Positions 7,777 to 15,872 are shown, counted from the stretch's first letter. The stretch: 47,006 nt of DNA from Methylococcaceae bacterium UBA4132 (GCA_002380945.1 DFWO01000093.1:1-47006); one strand, 5' to 3'. Numbers and translations: made by a program. Notes: generated by a model not told the origin, from the sequence alone.

Positions 7777-9045
7777 ATGAATGCGGTCATTAATAATCAA
7801 CCAACGTGGTTACACGTTTTACGCGATAAGGCATTAACACAATTTGCCGAACAGGGTTTTCCATCGCCCCGCGCCGAAGAATGGCGTTATACCAATGTAT
7901 CGGCAATTGAGAAAAAACGCTTTTTACCTGTCGTTGCTAATATGTCGGCGGATGTGCAGGTATTTTTAGCGGCGTATCAATTAAAAGATGCGTGGTCGTT
8001 GGTATTAGTTGACGGGGTATTTCGAGCCGATTTATCACTATTGGCAGATTTACCTAACTCTGTGAATATTATGAATATGGCGGCAGCATTAAATAGCGAG
8101 AGTTGTTTAAATCAATATGTCGGGCAAGCGGTTGATTCAACTGAACATGGTTTTGTTGCTTATAATACGGCGCATTTTACTGATGGTTTATTAGTAAAAA
8201 TTTCTGAAAAACAGGTATTAGAAAAACCCATTCAAGTTTTACATATTGCCACGCAAGCGGATAGTTTAATCAGTACGCGCAGTTTAATTATTGCCGAAGC
8301 AATGGCAGAAGGGCAGATTATTGAAACCTTTGTAGGTTTTGATAATGCTTATTTAACCGCCGCTGTCACGGAAGTTTTTGTTGGTGATAATGCCAATATT
8401 ACCTTGACTAAAATACAGTGCGAAGCAGAAAAAGCCTATCATTTTGGCGGCACTTACAGTAAGCAAGCGCGGAATGGGCGGTTTACGCATCATAATTTTG
8501 CTTTGGGTAGTTTATTGGCTCGCTCTGATATTCACAGTGATTTAGAGTGTGCCGCCGAATGTGAATTAAATGGTTTATATCTGGGTATTAAACGCCAGCA
8601 TTTAGATAATCACACGCGTATTAATCACAATAAACCACACGGGATTAGTCGTGAGTTATATAAAGGCGTGTTGAATGATAGAGCGCGTGGCGTATTTCAA
8701 GGGCGGGTAATTGTTGCCGAAGATGCACAAAAAACCGATTCTGCGATGAATAATCGTAATTTATTATTATCCGCCGATGCCGAAGCAGATACTAAACCAC
8801 AATTAGAAATTTATGCCGATGATGTGAAATGTTCGCACGGCGTGACGGTGGGGCAGTTGGATGAAAAGTCGGTGTTTTATTTGCAATCTCGCGCAATTGA
8901 TGAAGCAGAGGCGCGTAATATGTTGACCTTTGCGTTTGCTAATGAAATGGTGGCTAAAATTAATATTCCTGCGTTGCATGATTTAGTATTAATGGAGGTA
9001 TTAAAGCGTTTTCCTCAGCAGGGTATTGAGCAGGGTTGGTTATAA
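7777..9045 (+). CDS. sufD: Fe-S assembly subunit SufD
   Basis: A 422-residue SufD, homologous to SufB and partner of SufC in the SufBC2D complex, implicated in iron acquisition for cluster building. The N-terminal SPRAEEWRYTNV and the C-terminal CSHGVTVGQLDEKSVFYLQSR with GIDEAEAR-like helix are diagnostic. The ATG at 7777, 1 bp after the sufC stop with GAGGCGG upstream, was chosen over an in-frame TTG at 7762. Downstream, the suf gene order is broken by a hairpin, a MITE-like element and a toxin-antitoxin block before sufS. Confidence 0.95.
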   Translation: MNAVINNQPTWLHVLRDKALTQFAEQGFPSPRAEEWRYTNVSAIEKKRFLPVVANMSADVQVFLAAYQLKDAWSLVLVDGVFRADLSLLADLPNSVNIMNMAAALNSESCLNQYVGQAVDSTEHGFVAYNTAHFTDGLLVKISEKQVLEKPIQVLHIATQADSLISTRSLIIAEAMAEGQIIETFVGFDNAYLTAAVTEVFVGDNANITLTKIQCEAEKAYHFGGTYSKQARNGRFTHHNFALGSLLARSDIHSDLECAAECELNGLYLGIKRQHLDNHTRINHNKPHGISRELYKGVLNDRARGVFQGRVIVAEDAQKTDSAMNNRNLLLSADAEADTKPQLEIYADDVKCSHGVTVGQLDEKSVFYLQSRAIDEAEARNMLTFAFANEMVAKINIPALHDLVLMEVLKRFPQQGIEQGWL

Positions 9046-9077
9046 TTTGTTTGGCGTATTGATTTGGCGTTTTGTAT

Positions 9078-9097
9078 GAAGACGCTGGAGCGTCTTC
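9078..9097. repeat. Perfect 9-bp hairpin after sufD
   Basis: GAAGACGCT-GG-AGCGTCTTC is a perfect palindrome 32 bp after the sufD stop. No proper T-run follows. It belongs to the ACGC-core palindromes seen at 9788, 10417 and 24424-24520. Confidence 0.6.
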
Positions 9098-9104
9098 TTG
9101 GGCA

Positions 9105-9250
9105 TTCCAACGCAGAGCGCATAGGTATCTACACAATTTTTATAATTCCATATAAAACAATGAGTTATAGAATTTTTCAAAAACAAGTATTTCTTTTGAA
9201 ATCAAATACTTGTGGAGTTTGTGTAGATACTAATGCGCAGAGCGTTGGAA
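9105..9250. mobile_element. MITE-like element, 146 bp, no coding capacity
   Basis: The outer arms 9105-9136 and 9219-9250 are inverted repeats matching at 27 of 32 positions; both end in TTCCAACGC and inside in GTATCTACACAA. An inner stem, CAAGTATTT (9184-9192) with AAATACTTG (9204-9212), is perfect. The whole unit folds into one long hairpin, as miniature inverted-repeat elements do. No target duplication was recognised. A short open frame inside is not considered a gene. Confidence 0.6.
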
Positions 9251-9280
9251 CGATAAAACAATGAGAATTATGGAGGAATA

Positions 9281-9781
9281 ATGGGCTTTCGTTTTAGAAA
9301 AAGTATAAAAATCGCTCCTGGTGTACGAGTTAATATAGGAAAAAAAGGGAGCAGTGTTTCCATTGGTGGAAAAGGGGCTACAGTAAATGTCAGTAAAAAA
9401 GGAACTAGAACTACTGTTGGAATACCAGGTACAGGAATTTCTTATAGTAAAACTCTAAAACATCAATCATATTCATCCACACCACAAACATATTCAAAGG
9501 GTGAATATACTTTTATGACTGTTTGTTTTGTATTTTTAACTTTCGCAGGATTATTTCTTGGTAAGCCAGTAATGTGGATTCCCTCTATGATATTAAGTGC
9601 GCTTGGTATTATTGTTTTAATTTCAGAAAACAATCGAAAAAATATACAGCATAAAAATAGCGTTTCTGATTCAGAACGGTTACGAACAATGTACAGAGAA
9701 CAATTTGCAAAACAAGGCTTGTCTCAAGAACAAGCAGACAAAGCCTATGAAGAACATTTGAAGCAATTTGGCTCAAAGTAA
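9281..9781 (+). CDS. DUF4236 domain membrane protein
   Basis: A 166-residue protein beginning with the DUF4236 signature: GFRFRKSIKIAPGVRVNIGKKG, then SVSIGGKGATVNVSKKGTRTTVGIPGTGISY. This glycine-rich beta-strand repeat occurs at the N-terminus of many phage-associated and genomic-island proteins of unknown function. Two hydrophobic helices follow (about 83-100 and 103-120), and a charged helix ends the protein (SQEQADKAYEEHLKQFG), resembling a SHOCT-like tail. TGGAGG lies 6-8 bp upstream of the ATG. It occurs only in the block that separates sufD from sufS, just after the MITE-like element. Function unknown. Confidence 0.8.
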   Translation: MGFRFRKSIKIAPGVRVNIGKKGSSVSIGGKGATVNVSKKGTRTTVGIPGTGISYSKTLKHQSYSSTPQTYSKGEYTFMTVCFVFLTFAGLFLGKPVMWIPSMILSALGIIVLISENNRKNIQHKNSVSDSERLRTMYREQFAKQGLSQEQADKAYEEHLKQFGSK

Positions 9782-9787
9782 TTTCAT

Positions 9788-9811
9788 CGTTCCAACGCTC
9801 CGCGTTGAACG
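9788..9811. repeat. ACGC-core palindrome
   Basis: CGTTCCAACGC-TCC-GCGTTGAACG is a near-perfect hairpin (one bulged C), sharing the core CAACGC-TCC-GCGTTG with the longer palindrome at 10417-10457. It starts 7 bp after the DUF4236 gene stop. Confidence 0.6.
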
Positions 9812-9933
9812 CAAAAGAAGACCGCGTACGCTGGGTTGAGGAACGAAACGCAGCATTATTCCAGTTTGGGTATTTGTTGGGCTTCGTGCCTCAGCCCAAC
9901 CTACAACACTTTGAATTAATAAAAGGTAATTCA

Positions 9934-10152
9934 ATGAAAACCGTGACTTTAAAAATAGATAACAGTATTTATGAAAAATTCTTTTGGTTGTTGTCACATT
10001 TCTCAAGAAATGAAGTGCAGATATTAGAACAGTCTGATTATATCAGTGATGATGATTATCTTCGTTCTATTAATGGCATGGTAGAAAGTATTAAACAAGC
10101 ACGAATAGAACCAGAACAACAAGGCGTTACTTTAGAGAACTTGGATTGGTAA
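9934..10152 (+). CDS. Antitoxin of a YoeB/Txe-type TA pair
   Basis: A 72-residue protein starting MKTVTLKIDNSIYEKFFWLL and ending in an acidic, flexible tail (EPEQQGVTLENLDW), the usual design of an antitoxin: an N-terminal ribbon or helical DNA-binding part and a toxin-wrapping C-terminus. The ATG at 9934 has AAAAGG upstream; the frame extends further upstream but through repeat sequence, so the longer version was rejected. The stop overlaps the toxin start (TAATG). It would bind the toxin and probably repress the operon. The precise antitoxin family is not certain. Confidence 0.78.
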   Translation: MKTVTLKIDNSIYEKFFWLLSHFSRNEVQILEQSDYISDDDYLRSINGMVESIKQARIEPEQQGVTLENLDW

Positions 10153-10412
10153 TGTACACACTTAAGTTCATGAGCCAAGCGCAAAAAGATGCTAAAAAAT
10201 TAGCCGCGTATGGATTAAAAGATAAAGTTTTAGAATTACTGGAAATCATCAAAGAAAATCCATTGCAATATCCACCCGATTATGAATATTTAAAAGGCGA
10301 TATGAAAGGATTAATCAGTCGCCGAATTAATAAACAGCATCGTTTAGTTTATGAAATATCTGAAAATAAAAAACTGATTAAAGTTTATCGAATGTGGACA
10401 CATTATGAATGA
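10152..10412 (+). CDS. YoeB/Txe family ribosome-dependent mRNA interferase
   Basis: An 86-residue RelE-superfamily toxin of the Txe/YoeB type. The diagnostic blocks are QAQKDAKKL near the N-terminus, the PLQYPPDYEYLKGDMKGLISRRINKQHRLVYEI core in two parts (ending HRLVYEI), and a C-terminal YRMWTHYE that keeps the aromatic/histidine end. YoeB toxins cleave mRNA at the ribosomal A site. The ATG at 10152 overlaps the antitoxin TAA; an in-frame TTG at 10146 is less likely. A 19-bp palindrome begins 5 bp after the stop. Confidence 0.87.
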   Translation: MYTLKFMSQAQKDAKKLAAYGLKDKVLELLEIIKENPLQYPPDYEYLKGDMKGLISRRINKQHRLVYEISENKKLIKVYRMWTHYE

Positions 10413-10416
10413 AATC

Positions 10417-10457
10417 ATTCTCATCGTTACAACGCTCCGCGTTGTAACGATGAGAAT
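10417..10457. repeat. Perfect 19-bp palindrome with TCC loop
   Basis: ATTCTCATCGTTACAACGC, loop TCC, then the exact reverse complement. This is the strongest hairpin of the region and the longest member of the ACGC-N3-GCGT palindromes. It can act as a bidirectional mRNA-end structure, but no T-run follows. Confidence 0.8.
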
Positions 10458-10487
10458 TGAGATAGAGAAATTAGAGCCTTAAGTTAT

Positions 10488-10964
10488 ATGCTAACAAAAT
10501 TAGAGTTATTTCAAGCCTTTGTTGCCCCTGCGATTTTTATTTCTGCATCGGGTTTATTTGTATTATCTATTAATGCCCGTTTAATGGCGATGGTATCGCG
10601 GTTACGAGTATTTAGACGTGAAAAACATTTGGCGGCACAAGCAGGAAAAAAACAGGAAGCGGTGGCATTGCAATCGCAAATTGATTCTATAGAACTGCGA
10701 GCCGATAAAATTAAATGCGCTTTTTTTTATATTTTGCTCGGTACTATCGGCGTGATGATGACTTGTTTATTATTAGGCTTAGGTTTATATGCGCAAGAAG
10801 TATTAGCCGTTGCCGTTATTTTATTTGTGCTATCGGTTATTTCTATGATGGTAGGTATGGTGTTTTATATTTCCGAAGTATCCATTTCTTTAACATCGGT
10901 TAAAGAAGAAGAAAAGCTGTATGATTTAATTGATTCCATAGATATTGCTGACAGCAATCAATAA
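10488..10964 (+). CDS. DUF2721 family membrane protein
   Basis: A 158-residue inner-membrane protein matching the layout of DUF2721. A first helix (FVAPAIFISASGLFVLSI) is followed by a basic cytosolic loop (RLRVFRREKH) with a predicted coiled coil (QSQIDSIELRADKIK). Two more helices follow (about 78-103 and 105-128), then an acidic tail (EEEKLYDLIDSID). The family is widespread in proteobacteria and of unknown function; it is not known as a SUF component. It lies between the YoeB pair and sufS and is read in the same direction. The ATG at 10488 has no strong ribosome-binding site. Confidence 0.8.
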   Translation: MLTKLELFQAFVAPAIFISASGLFVLSINARLMAMVSRLRVFRREKHLAAQAGKKQEAVALQSQIDSIELRADKIKCAFFYILLGTIGVMMTCLLLGLGLYAQEVLAVAVILFVLSVISMMVGMVFYISEVSISLTSVKEEEKLYDLIDSIDIADSNQ

Positions 10965-10989
10965 TCCTTAATAATTAGTGACTCCTAAA

Positions 10990-12210
10990 ATGAATTATCC
11001 CATAGAAAAAATCCGCGCCGACTTTCCTATTTTGGCAGAAAAAATCCGTAATAAACCGCTGGTGTATTTAGATAATGCTGCGACGTGTCAAAAACCGCAA
11101 GCGGTTATTGATAGTATCGTGAAATGTTATAGTCATGATTACGCGAATATTCATCGTGGCGTACATACTTTAAGTGTGCGCTCTACCGACCAATTTGAAG
11201 CGGCGCGTGATAAAGTGAAAAACTTTATTAATGCCGCTAGTGACAAAGAAATTATTTTTGTCCGTGGCGCAACCGAAGCGATTAATTTAGTTGCACAAAC
11301 TTATGGTAAGGCGAATATTAAAGCAGGTGATGAAATATTAATTACTGCAATGGAACATCATTCCAATATCGTGCCTTGGCAGCTATTATGTCAGCAAACG
11401 GGGGCGATATTAAAAGTTGCACCAATTAATCTGCAAGGTGAATTAATTTATGATGAATTTGAAAAACTACTCAGTGATAAAACTAAATTAGTCTCTGTCA
11501 CGCACATGTCAAATGCCTTAGGCACGATTAATCCTGTTAAAAAAATTATTGCCGCCGCTCATGCGAAGAATATTCCCGTGTTATTGGATGGCGCACAAGC
11601 GATTCCTCACATGGTGGTTGATGTGCAAGATTTGGATTGTGATTTTTACGCTTTTTCAGGGCATAAACTATACGCGCCTTCGGGTATCGGTGTGTTATAT
11701 GGCAAGCAAGCGTTATTAGAAGCCATGCCGCCGTACCAAGGTGGCGGCGATATGATTCGTAAAGTCACGTTTGCTGAAACCGAATACAACACTTTGCCAT
11801 ATAAGTTTGAAGCAGGTACCCCCGCAATTGCCGATGTCATCGGATTAGGCGCGGCGATTGATTATTTAAACGCGATAGGTATGGATACAATCGCTGCGTA
11901 TGAGCATGAATTACTCACTTATGCGACTGAGCAAGCCTTACAAATCGACGGCTTACGCATTATTGGCGAGGCGGCGAATAAAGGCGCGATTTTGTCATTT
12001 ACCCTGAATCATATTCACCCACACGATATTGGTACGATGCTGGATAGTTTAGGTATTGCGATACGCGCAGGGCATCATTGCGCTATGCCTGTTATGGATT
12101 TTTATCATGTTCCCGCAACGGCACGGGCTTCGTTTGCTATGTACAATACTAAGGCGGAGGTGGATGTGTTGATAAAGGGGATTCGAGATTTGATTGAGAT
12201 GTTTGGGTAA
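10990..12210 (+). CDS. sufS: Cysteine desulfurase SufS
   Basis: A 406-residue group II cysteine desulfurase that releases sulfur from cysteine for Fe-S assembly. The PLP lysine is K226 in FSGHKLYAPSG and the persulfide cysteine is C364 in RAGHHCAMPVM, the same numbering as E. coli SufS. GATEAINLVAQ and MEHHSNIVPW are further class V aminotransferase landmarks. The ATG at 10990 is preferred over an in-frame GTG at 10978. SufS normally needs a sulfur acceptor; here SufU is encoded two genes downstream and no SufE is visible in the window. Confidence 0.96.
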   Translation: MNYPIEKIRADFPILAEKIRNKPLVYLDNAATCQKPQAVIDSIVKCYSHDYANIHRGVHTLSVRSTDQFEAARDKVKNFINAASDKEIIFVRGATEAINLVAQTYGKANIKAGDEILITAMEHHSNIVPWQLLCQQTGAILKVAPINLQGELIYDEFEKLLSDKTKLVSVTHMSNALGTINPVKKIIAAAHAKNIPVLLDGAQAIPHMVVDVQDLDCDFYAFSGHKLYAPSGIGVLYGKQALLEAMPPYQGGGDMIRKVTFAETEYNTLPYKFEAGTPAIADVIGLGAAIDYLNAIGMDTIAAYEHELLTYATEQALQIDGLRIIGEAANKGAILSFTLNHIHPHDIGTMLDSLGIAIRAGHHCAMPVMDFYHVPATARASFAMYNTKAEVDVLIKGIRDLIEMFG

Positions 12211-12217
12211 TAGATTG

Positions 12218-12811
12218 ATGCAGATATATTTGGAATCTAGTTATTATATTAACTGGCAACAAGATAATGTATTAAAACAAGCACAATATTTGGCGAGTAA
12301 ATGTGGTAATGAAGAAGAAACTGTAAAAGCCTGTTTTGAATTCGTTAGAGACACTATAAAACACAGTTGGGATTATGAACTGAATCCAGTCACTTGTAAG
12401 GCATCGGATGTTTTAGAACAGGGTACTGGATTTTGTTATGCAAAAAGTCATTTATTAGCGGCATTACTTAGAGCGAATAACATTCCAGCGGGCTTATGTT
12501 ATCAGCGTTTGACTGTCGCTAATGATAAACCGCCTTTTTGTTTGCATGGTTTAAATGCGGTGTTTCTTAAACAATATGGCTGGTATCGTATGGACGCAAG
12601 AGGTAATAAACAGGGTATTAATGCGGCGTTTTGCCCACCGATTGAGCGTTTGGCATTTCCAATTTTAACGGCAGGTGAAGTCGATTTACCTGAAATATGG
12701 ACAGAACCGCTGGCTGTCGTTATTCGTGCGTTAGAAAAGTACGATAGTTACATTGATGTAGCCAATAATTTACCCGATATTGAAATCATTAATAAAGCAT
12801 CTACTCGATAA
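12218..12811 (+). CDS. Transglutaminase-like cysteine protease family protein
   Basis: A 197-residue cytosolic protein with the transglutaminase-like catalytic triad in order: cysteine in GTGFCYAKSHLLAALLRA, histidine in LHGLNAVFL, aspartate in RMDARGN. These proteins are usually peptidases or amidases; the substrate is unknown. The ATG at 12218 lies 7 bp after the sufS stop, so it is probably translated from the suf transcript. The N-terminal 60 residues are helical (QAQYLASKCGNEEETVKACFEFVRDTI), also typical of the family. It has no signal peptide. No functional link with Fe-S assembly is established, so it may be a passenger. Confidence 0.8.
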   Translation: MQIYLESSYYINWQQDNVLKQAQYLASKCGNEEETVKACFEFVRDTIKHSWDYELNPVTCKASDVLEQGTGFCYAKSHLLAALLRANNIPAGLCYQRLTVANDKPPFCLHGLNAVFLKQYGWYRMDARGNKQGINAAFCPPIERLAFPILTAGEVDLPEIWTEPLAVVIRALEKYDSYIDVANNLPDIEIINKASTR

Positions 12812-12851
12812 ATAGACTAATTTATCCCTATCAATTTTACTGAGAAAAACT

Positions 12852-13304
12852 ATGTTTGAAGACCTACGCGACCTCTATCAAGAGGTGATTTTTGACCATA
12901 ACCGTAACCCGCGCAATTTTCGGGTGATGGATAATGCTGACCGCCAAGTGGAAGGTTTTAATCCTTTGTGCGGCGATAGATTGACGCTATTTTTAAAAAT
13001 GAATGGTGATACTATTGAAGATGCCAGTTTTCAAGGCTCTGGCTGTGCCATTTCTACCGCTTCGGTATCACTCATGACGGAAATTGTCAAAGGTAAAACC
13101 GAAGCGGAAGCCGAGGCGTTATTTAAAAAGTTTCATGAAATGACGACAGGGAAATCTGAGGATATTAATCTGGAAGCGGTGGGTAAATTGGCGGTGTTGG
13201 CAGGGGTGCGTGAATATCCAGCGCGGGTGAAATGCGCGACTTTAGCTTGGCATACGTTGGATGCGGCGTTAAAAAATGAGCAAAAGTCTATTTCTACGGA
13301 GTAG
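12852..13304 (+). CDS. sufU: SufU-type Fe-S scaffold/sulfur acceptor
   Basis: A 150-residue IscU-like protein of the SufU branch. The three conserved cysteines are C40 (NPLCGD, with D42), C65 (GSGCAIS) and C128 (VKCATLAWH). SufU differs from IscU by the insertion between the second and third cysteine (GKTEAEAEALFKKFHEMTTG, about 81-100) and by lacking the LPPVK chaperone motif, both seen here. In SUF systems it accepts sulfur from SufS by zinc-dependent exchange. It is the last recognisable suf gene; no sufT or sufA follows in the window. Confidence 0.93.
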   Translation: MFEDLRDLYQEVIFDHNRNPRNFRVMDNADRQVEGFNPLCGDRLTLFLKMNGDTIEDASFQGSGCAISTASVSLMTEIVKGKTEAEAEALFKKFHEMTTGKSEDINLEAVGKLAVLAGVREYPARVKCATLAWHTLDAALKNEQKSISTE

Positions 13305-13447
13305 CTTTAATGGTGTGGGCACGGATAAATCGGTGCCTAAACTTATGTATCCCATCGTTTTATTGTCCGCAGGTTAGCTATTGGACTCCTGTTATCGTAT
13401 ATTTACGCTTAACTTAATGGCAGTACCACACACTGAGAATATCGCCC

Positions 13448-14602
13448 ATGCCTATTACCATTACTAACGTTACTGAATCGACCACCATTGTGATTATCGC
13501 TCTGATTGCGGCTTTTTTGCTCGGCTTGCGTAAAACGCAACATAGCGATTTATTTCCGATTGCTGTTACTCAAGAACTGAAGGGATTCGCTATTTTGACG
13601 GTGGTGTTTTCTCATATCTGTTATATGTTGGTGAGAGGTAATCAGTTTCTTTATCCACTATCCATTGCAGCAGGTGTGGGTGTCGATTTATTTCTGTTTA
13701 TGTCTGGCTACGGTCTTACGGTGGGCATGTTGAAAAAACCATTGTTAGCCTTGGACTTTTATAAACGCCGCTTGATTAAGGTATTTATTCCTTTTTGGTT
13801 AGTGATAATCGCTCTTTTCGTTGCCGATGCAGGTTTATTACATATTTACTATTCGTTGCCCTATATGTTGCAATCAGTACTCGGTTGGTTTCCTTATGCG
13901 AATGGCTATGTCGATGTTAACTCGCCTTTTTGGTACATCACTTGGATGTTGATGTTTTACGCGCTGTTTCCACTGTTATTTAGTGCAGAGAGACCTTGGT
14001 TAACAGCGATTATTCTGGCAGTTATCGCTAATTTTATTGCCTTTCTTGATCCTTTACATTTGCAAGCCGATTGGTTACATCGTTTACACACCTGTGCTTT
14101 TTCTTTAGGCATAGTATTCGCTTGGTTATTACGCGATAGCAAAGACCAGAAAAATAACTTAGTTGAACATTTGAAATGGTTTCGTAATGAATCCAATGGT
14201 GTTGGGCGTTATTTAATCATTGGTTTCATGATTCTGTTTGCAGCTTATATGGTGTCACATGGTTCTGCTAAGGATTGGTCGGCACTTTCGGAACTACTAA
14301 AAACGCTGAACATTGATAGTAGCTCTTTTATTAACCAAGCCAGCAGTTTGTTAACGATGATGGCATTAATCATTGCGTTCTCGTTGAAAAAACTGGATAA
14401 CAAATTTCTGTGTTTATTCGGTGTGTATTCTTACGAAACCTATCTGGTGCATTGGCCATTAATGTATCGTTATGATGTCTTTTTTAATCATTTTCCCGCG
14501 TGGCTGGCGGTATTTTTTTGGTTGTTGGCATTTCTTGTCATCGGTTGGTTGTTACAAAAAATTACCCCGCCTTTGGGAGCTTGGATAGATAGTAAATGGT
14601 GA
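13448..14602 (+). CDS. Acyltransferase 3 (OafA/YrhL-type) membrane protein
   Basis: A 384-residue multi-pass protein of the acyltransferase 3 family, which transfers acetyl or other acyl groups to extracytoplasmic glycans. The family landmarks are LKGFAILTVVFSHICYM with the catalytic-type histidine, GVGVDLFLFMSGYGL, FYKRRLIKVFIPFW, and the late YSYETYLVHWPLM helix. About ten hydrophobic segments are evident. There is no glycan biosynthesis gene nearby to suggest the acceptor. It starts 143 bp after sufU, probably as a separate unit; the intervening sequence shows no clear terminator. Confidence 0.87.
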   Translation: MPITITNVTESTTIVIIALIAAFLLGLRKTQHSDLFPIAVTQELKGFAILTVVFSHICYMLVRGNQFLYPLSIAAGVGVDLFLFMSGYGLTVGMLKKPLLALDFYKRRLIKVFIPFWLVIIALFVADAGLLHIYYSLPYMLQSVLGWFPYANGYVDVNSPFWYITWMLMFYALFPLLFSAERPWLTAIILAVIANFIAFLDPLHLQADWLHRLHTCAFSLGIVFAWLLRDSKDQKNNLVEHLKWFRNESNGVGRYLIIGFMILFAAYMVSHGSAKDWSALSELLKTLNIDSSSFINQASSLLTMMALIIAFSLKKLDNKFLCLFGVYSYETYLVHWPLMYRYDVFFNHFPAWLAVFFWLLAFLVIGWLLQKITPPLGAWIDSKW

Positions 14603-14980
14603 GTTGTTAGCTCAATTAGCGACTTAAAAGTGTCATAGTGCTGACTGAGCCTGCAAATTCGCAATAATTAAGAAGTCAAAAAATATATTTTTTGATAACT
14701 ACTACCATCCAAGCGTTTTCGTTCTTAGCCTTATGGGATATTTTTAATACCCATTTTCTACCCATTAATACTCTATTTTAACTGATTGTCTTTTCTACTA
14801 ATCCAGTTGAAAATAATTATGGAAGGCGTGGTTTGGTAATTTTAATTAACATAATTGGCTACGTCTAAAAAAGGGTAGGTTTTATTTATCAACCCGATTC
14901 ACATCAATTTAATCCGTTTTTTGTCGCGTTGTCATGTCAAAAAGCGACTGGCATAACGTTAACTTTTGGAGAGCATAGTC
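14603..14980. other. Intergenic region before the host-attachment gene
   Basis: About 380 bp of AT-rich sequence without a convincing reading frame on either strand. The only recognisable signals are the promoter at 14929-14957 and a GTCGC/GCGAC pair (about 14923-14946) flanking its -35. No terminator for the acyltransferase gene was recognised. Confidence 0.5.
14929..14957 (+). promoter_or_regulatory. Putative sigma-70 promoter of the host-attachment family gene
   Basis: TTGTCA (14929-14934, five of six matches) and CATAAC (14952-14957, four of six) are spaced by 17 bp and lie 24 bp before the ATG at 14981. Confidence 0.4.
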
Positions 14981-15427
14981 ATGAAATTAACTTGGATAGT
15001 CGTTGCTAATAATAGTTTGGCTCGTTTTTTTACTGCTGAAAGCGAGTCTTCTCCGATTACTGAAATTGAAGCATTGACGCATTTGGAAAATCGCTTGCAT
15101 GATAGGGACATGACATCTGATTTTCCTGGAAAAATTAAAGGTGAAGGTGCAGTAGGTCATGCGTTTGAACAGCCGACTGATCCTAAAAAACATGAAGCCG
15201 ATCAGTTTGCACATTTAGTTGCCAAGCATTTGGAAGCTGCGCACAACGAGCATAAATTTGCTCAGTTACTGTTAGTTGCAGAGCCTTCTTTTTTGGGTTT
15301 GTTACGCAGCCATTTGTCAGAACAATTAAAAAAGCTGATTTGTTTCGAGCTAAACAGCAATATTGCTACACTAACACCCGCTGAAATTCGTACGCATCTT
15401 CCTGAATATTTACCTAGGCTACAATAA
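14981..15427 (+). CDS. Host attachment protein family (baeRF-like) protein
   Basis: A 148-residue protein matching the family annotated as 'protein required for attachment to host cells'. It begins with the typical TWIVVANNSLARFF and has the LENRLHDRDMTSDFPG segment, the FAQLLLVAEPSFLGLLR block and the C-terminal eRF1-like fold ending in TPAEIRTHLPEYLP. The name comes from an Agrobacterium phenotype; the protein is cytosolic and probably related to archaeal-type release-factor folds, so an adhesion role should not be assumed. TTTTGGAGAG precedes the ATG. It is monocistronic, with a promoter at 14929 and a strong terminator at 15464. Confidence 0.85.
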   Translation: MKLTWIVVANNSLARFFTAESESSPITEIEALTHLENRLHDRDMTSDFPGKIKGEGAVGHAFEQPTDPKKHEADQFAHLVAKHLEAAHNEHKFAQLLLVAEPSFLGLLRSHLSEQLKKLICFELNSNIATLTPAEIRTHLPEYLPRLQ

Positions 15428-15463
15428 ATCTTATGCGTATTCCGCGTTTGCGGGTTTAACACT

Positions 15464-15503
15464 TAAAAAGCCCCGGTTGTTATTAGCAATCGGGGCTTTT
15501 TTG
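15464..15503 (+). terminator. Rho-independent terminator
   Basis: AAAAAGCCCCGG and CCGGGGC-type arms (GCCCCGGTTG with CAATCGGGGC, one wobble) enclose a 7-nt loop and are followed by TTTTTT. The matching A-run on the left makes it potentially bidirectional. Confidence 0.9.
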
Positions 15504-15555
15504 TTATGATACATTACATTTATATGTGTATTCCACATTACTCACTGGAGTGATT

Positions 15556-15837
15556 ATGCAACACGTTTTAATTATTCACGAAGTGGATGCTTATCCTGTA
15601 TGGAAAGCGGTTTTTGATCAAGCAGCGAATATCAGAAAAGAAGCGGGAGAAATCAGTTATCGTTTATTGCGTTATGACGATGATGCCAATGCCATTGTGC
15701 ATTTTTCAGAATGGTCTTCGTTAGATAATGCGCGGCGTTTTTTTGAGTCGCCAGAGTTGGTGGAAATCAGGAAGAATGCAGGGGTAAAAGCCCCCAATTT
15801 TATTTACCTGCAAGAAATAGAAAGCGGTGTGTTGTAA
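15556..15837 (+). CDS. Small dimeric alpha/beta-barrel protein (ABM monooxygenase-like)
   Basis: A 93-residue protein beginning MQHVLIIHEVDAYPVWKAVFDQ, followed by YRLLRYDDDANAIVHFSEWSSLDNARRFFESPEL. Strand-helix-strand layout, size and the FSEW...ARRFFESPEL pattern resemble the ferredoxin-like dimeric barrels of antibiotic-biosynthesis-monooxygenase and cyclase families. No catalytic assignment is possible. The ATG at 15556 with GGAG upstream was chosen over an earlier in-frame ATG at 15526. It lies between a terminator and a secreted protein gene. Confidence 0.7.
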   Translation: MQHVLIIHEVDAYPVWKAVFDQAANIRKEAGEISYRLLRYDDDANAIVHFSEWSSLDNARRFFESPELVEIRKNAGVKAPNFIYLQEIESGVL

Positions 15838-15872
15838 ACGCGCAAACCTAATCAACATAAGAGAAACTATTG

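Noticed and set aside
9064..9264. 66-codon open frame after sufD
   Set aside because: It lies across a hairpin and both arms of the MITE-like element, has no ribosome-binding site and no recognisable protein features.
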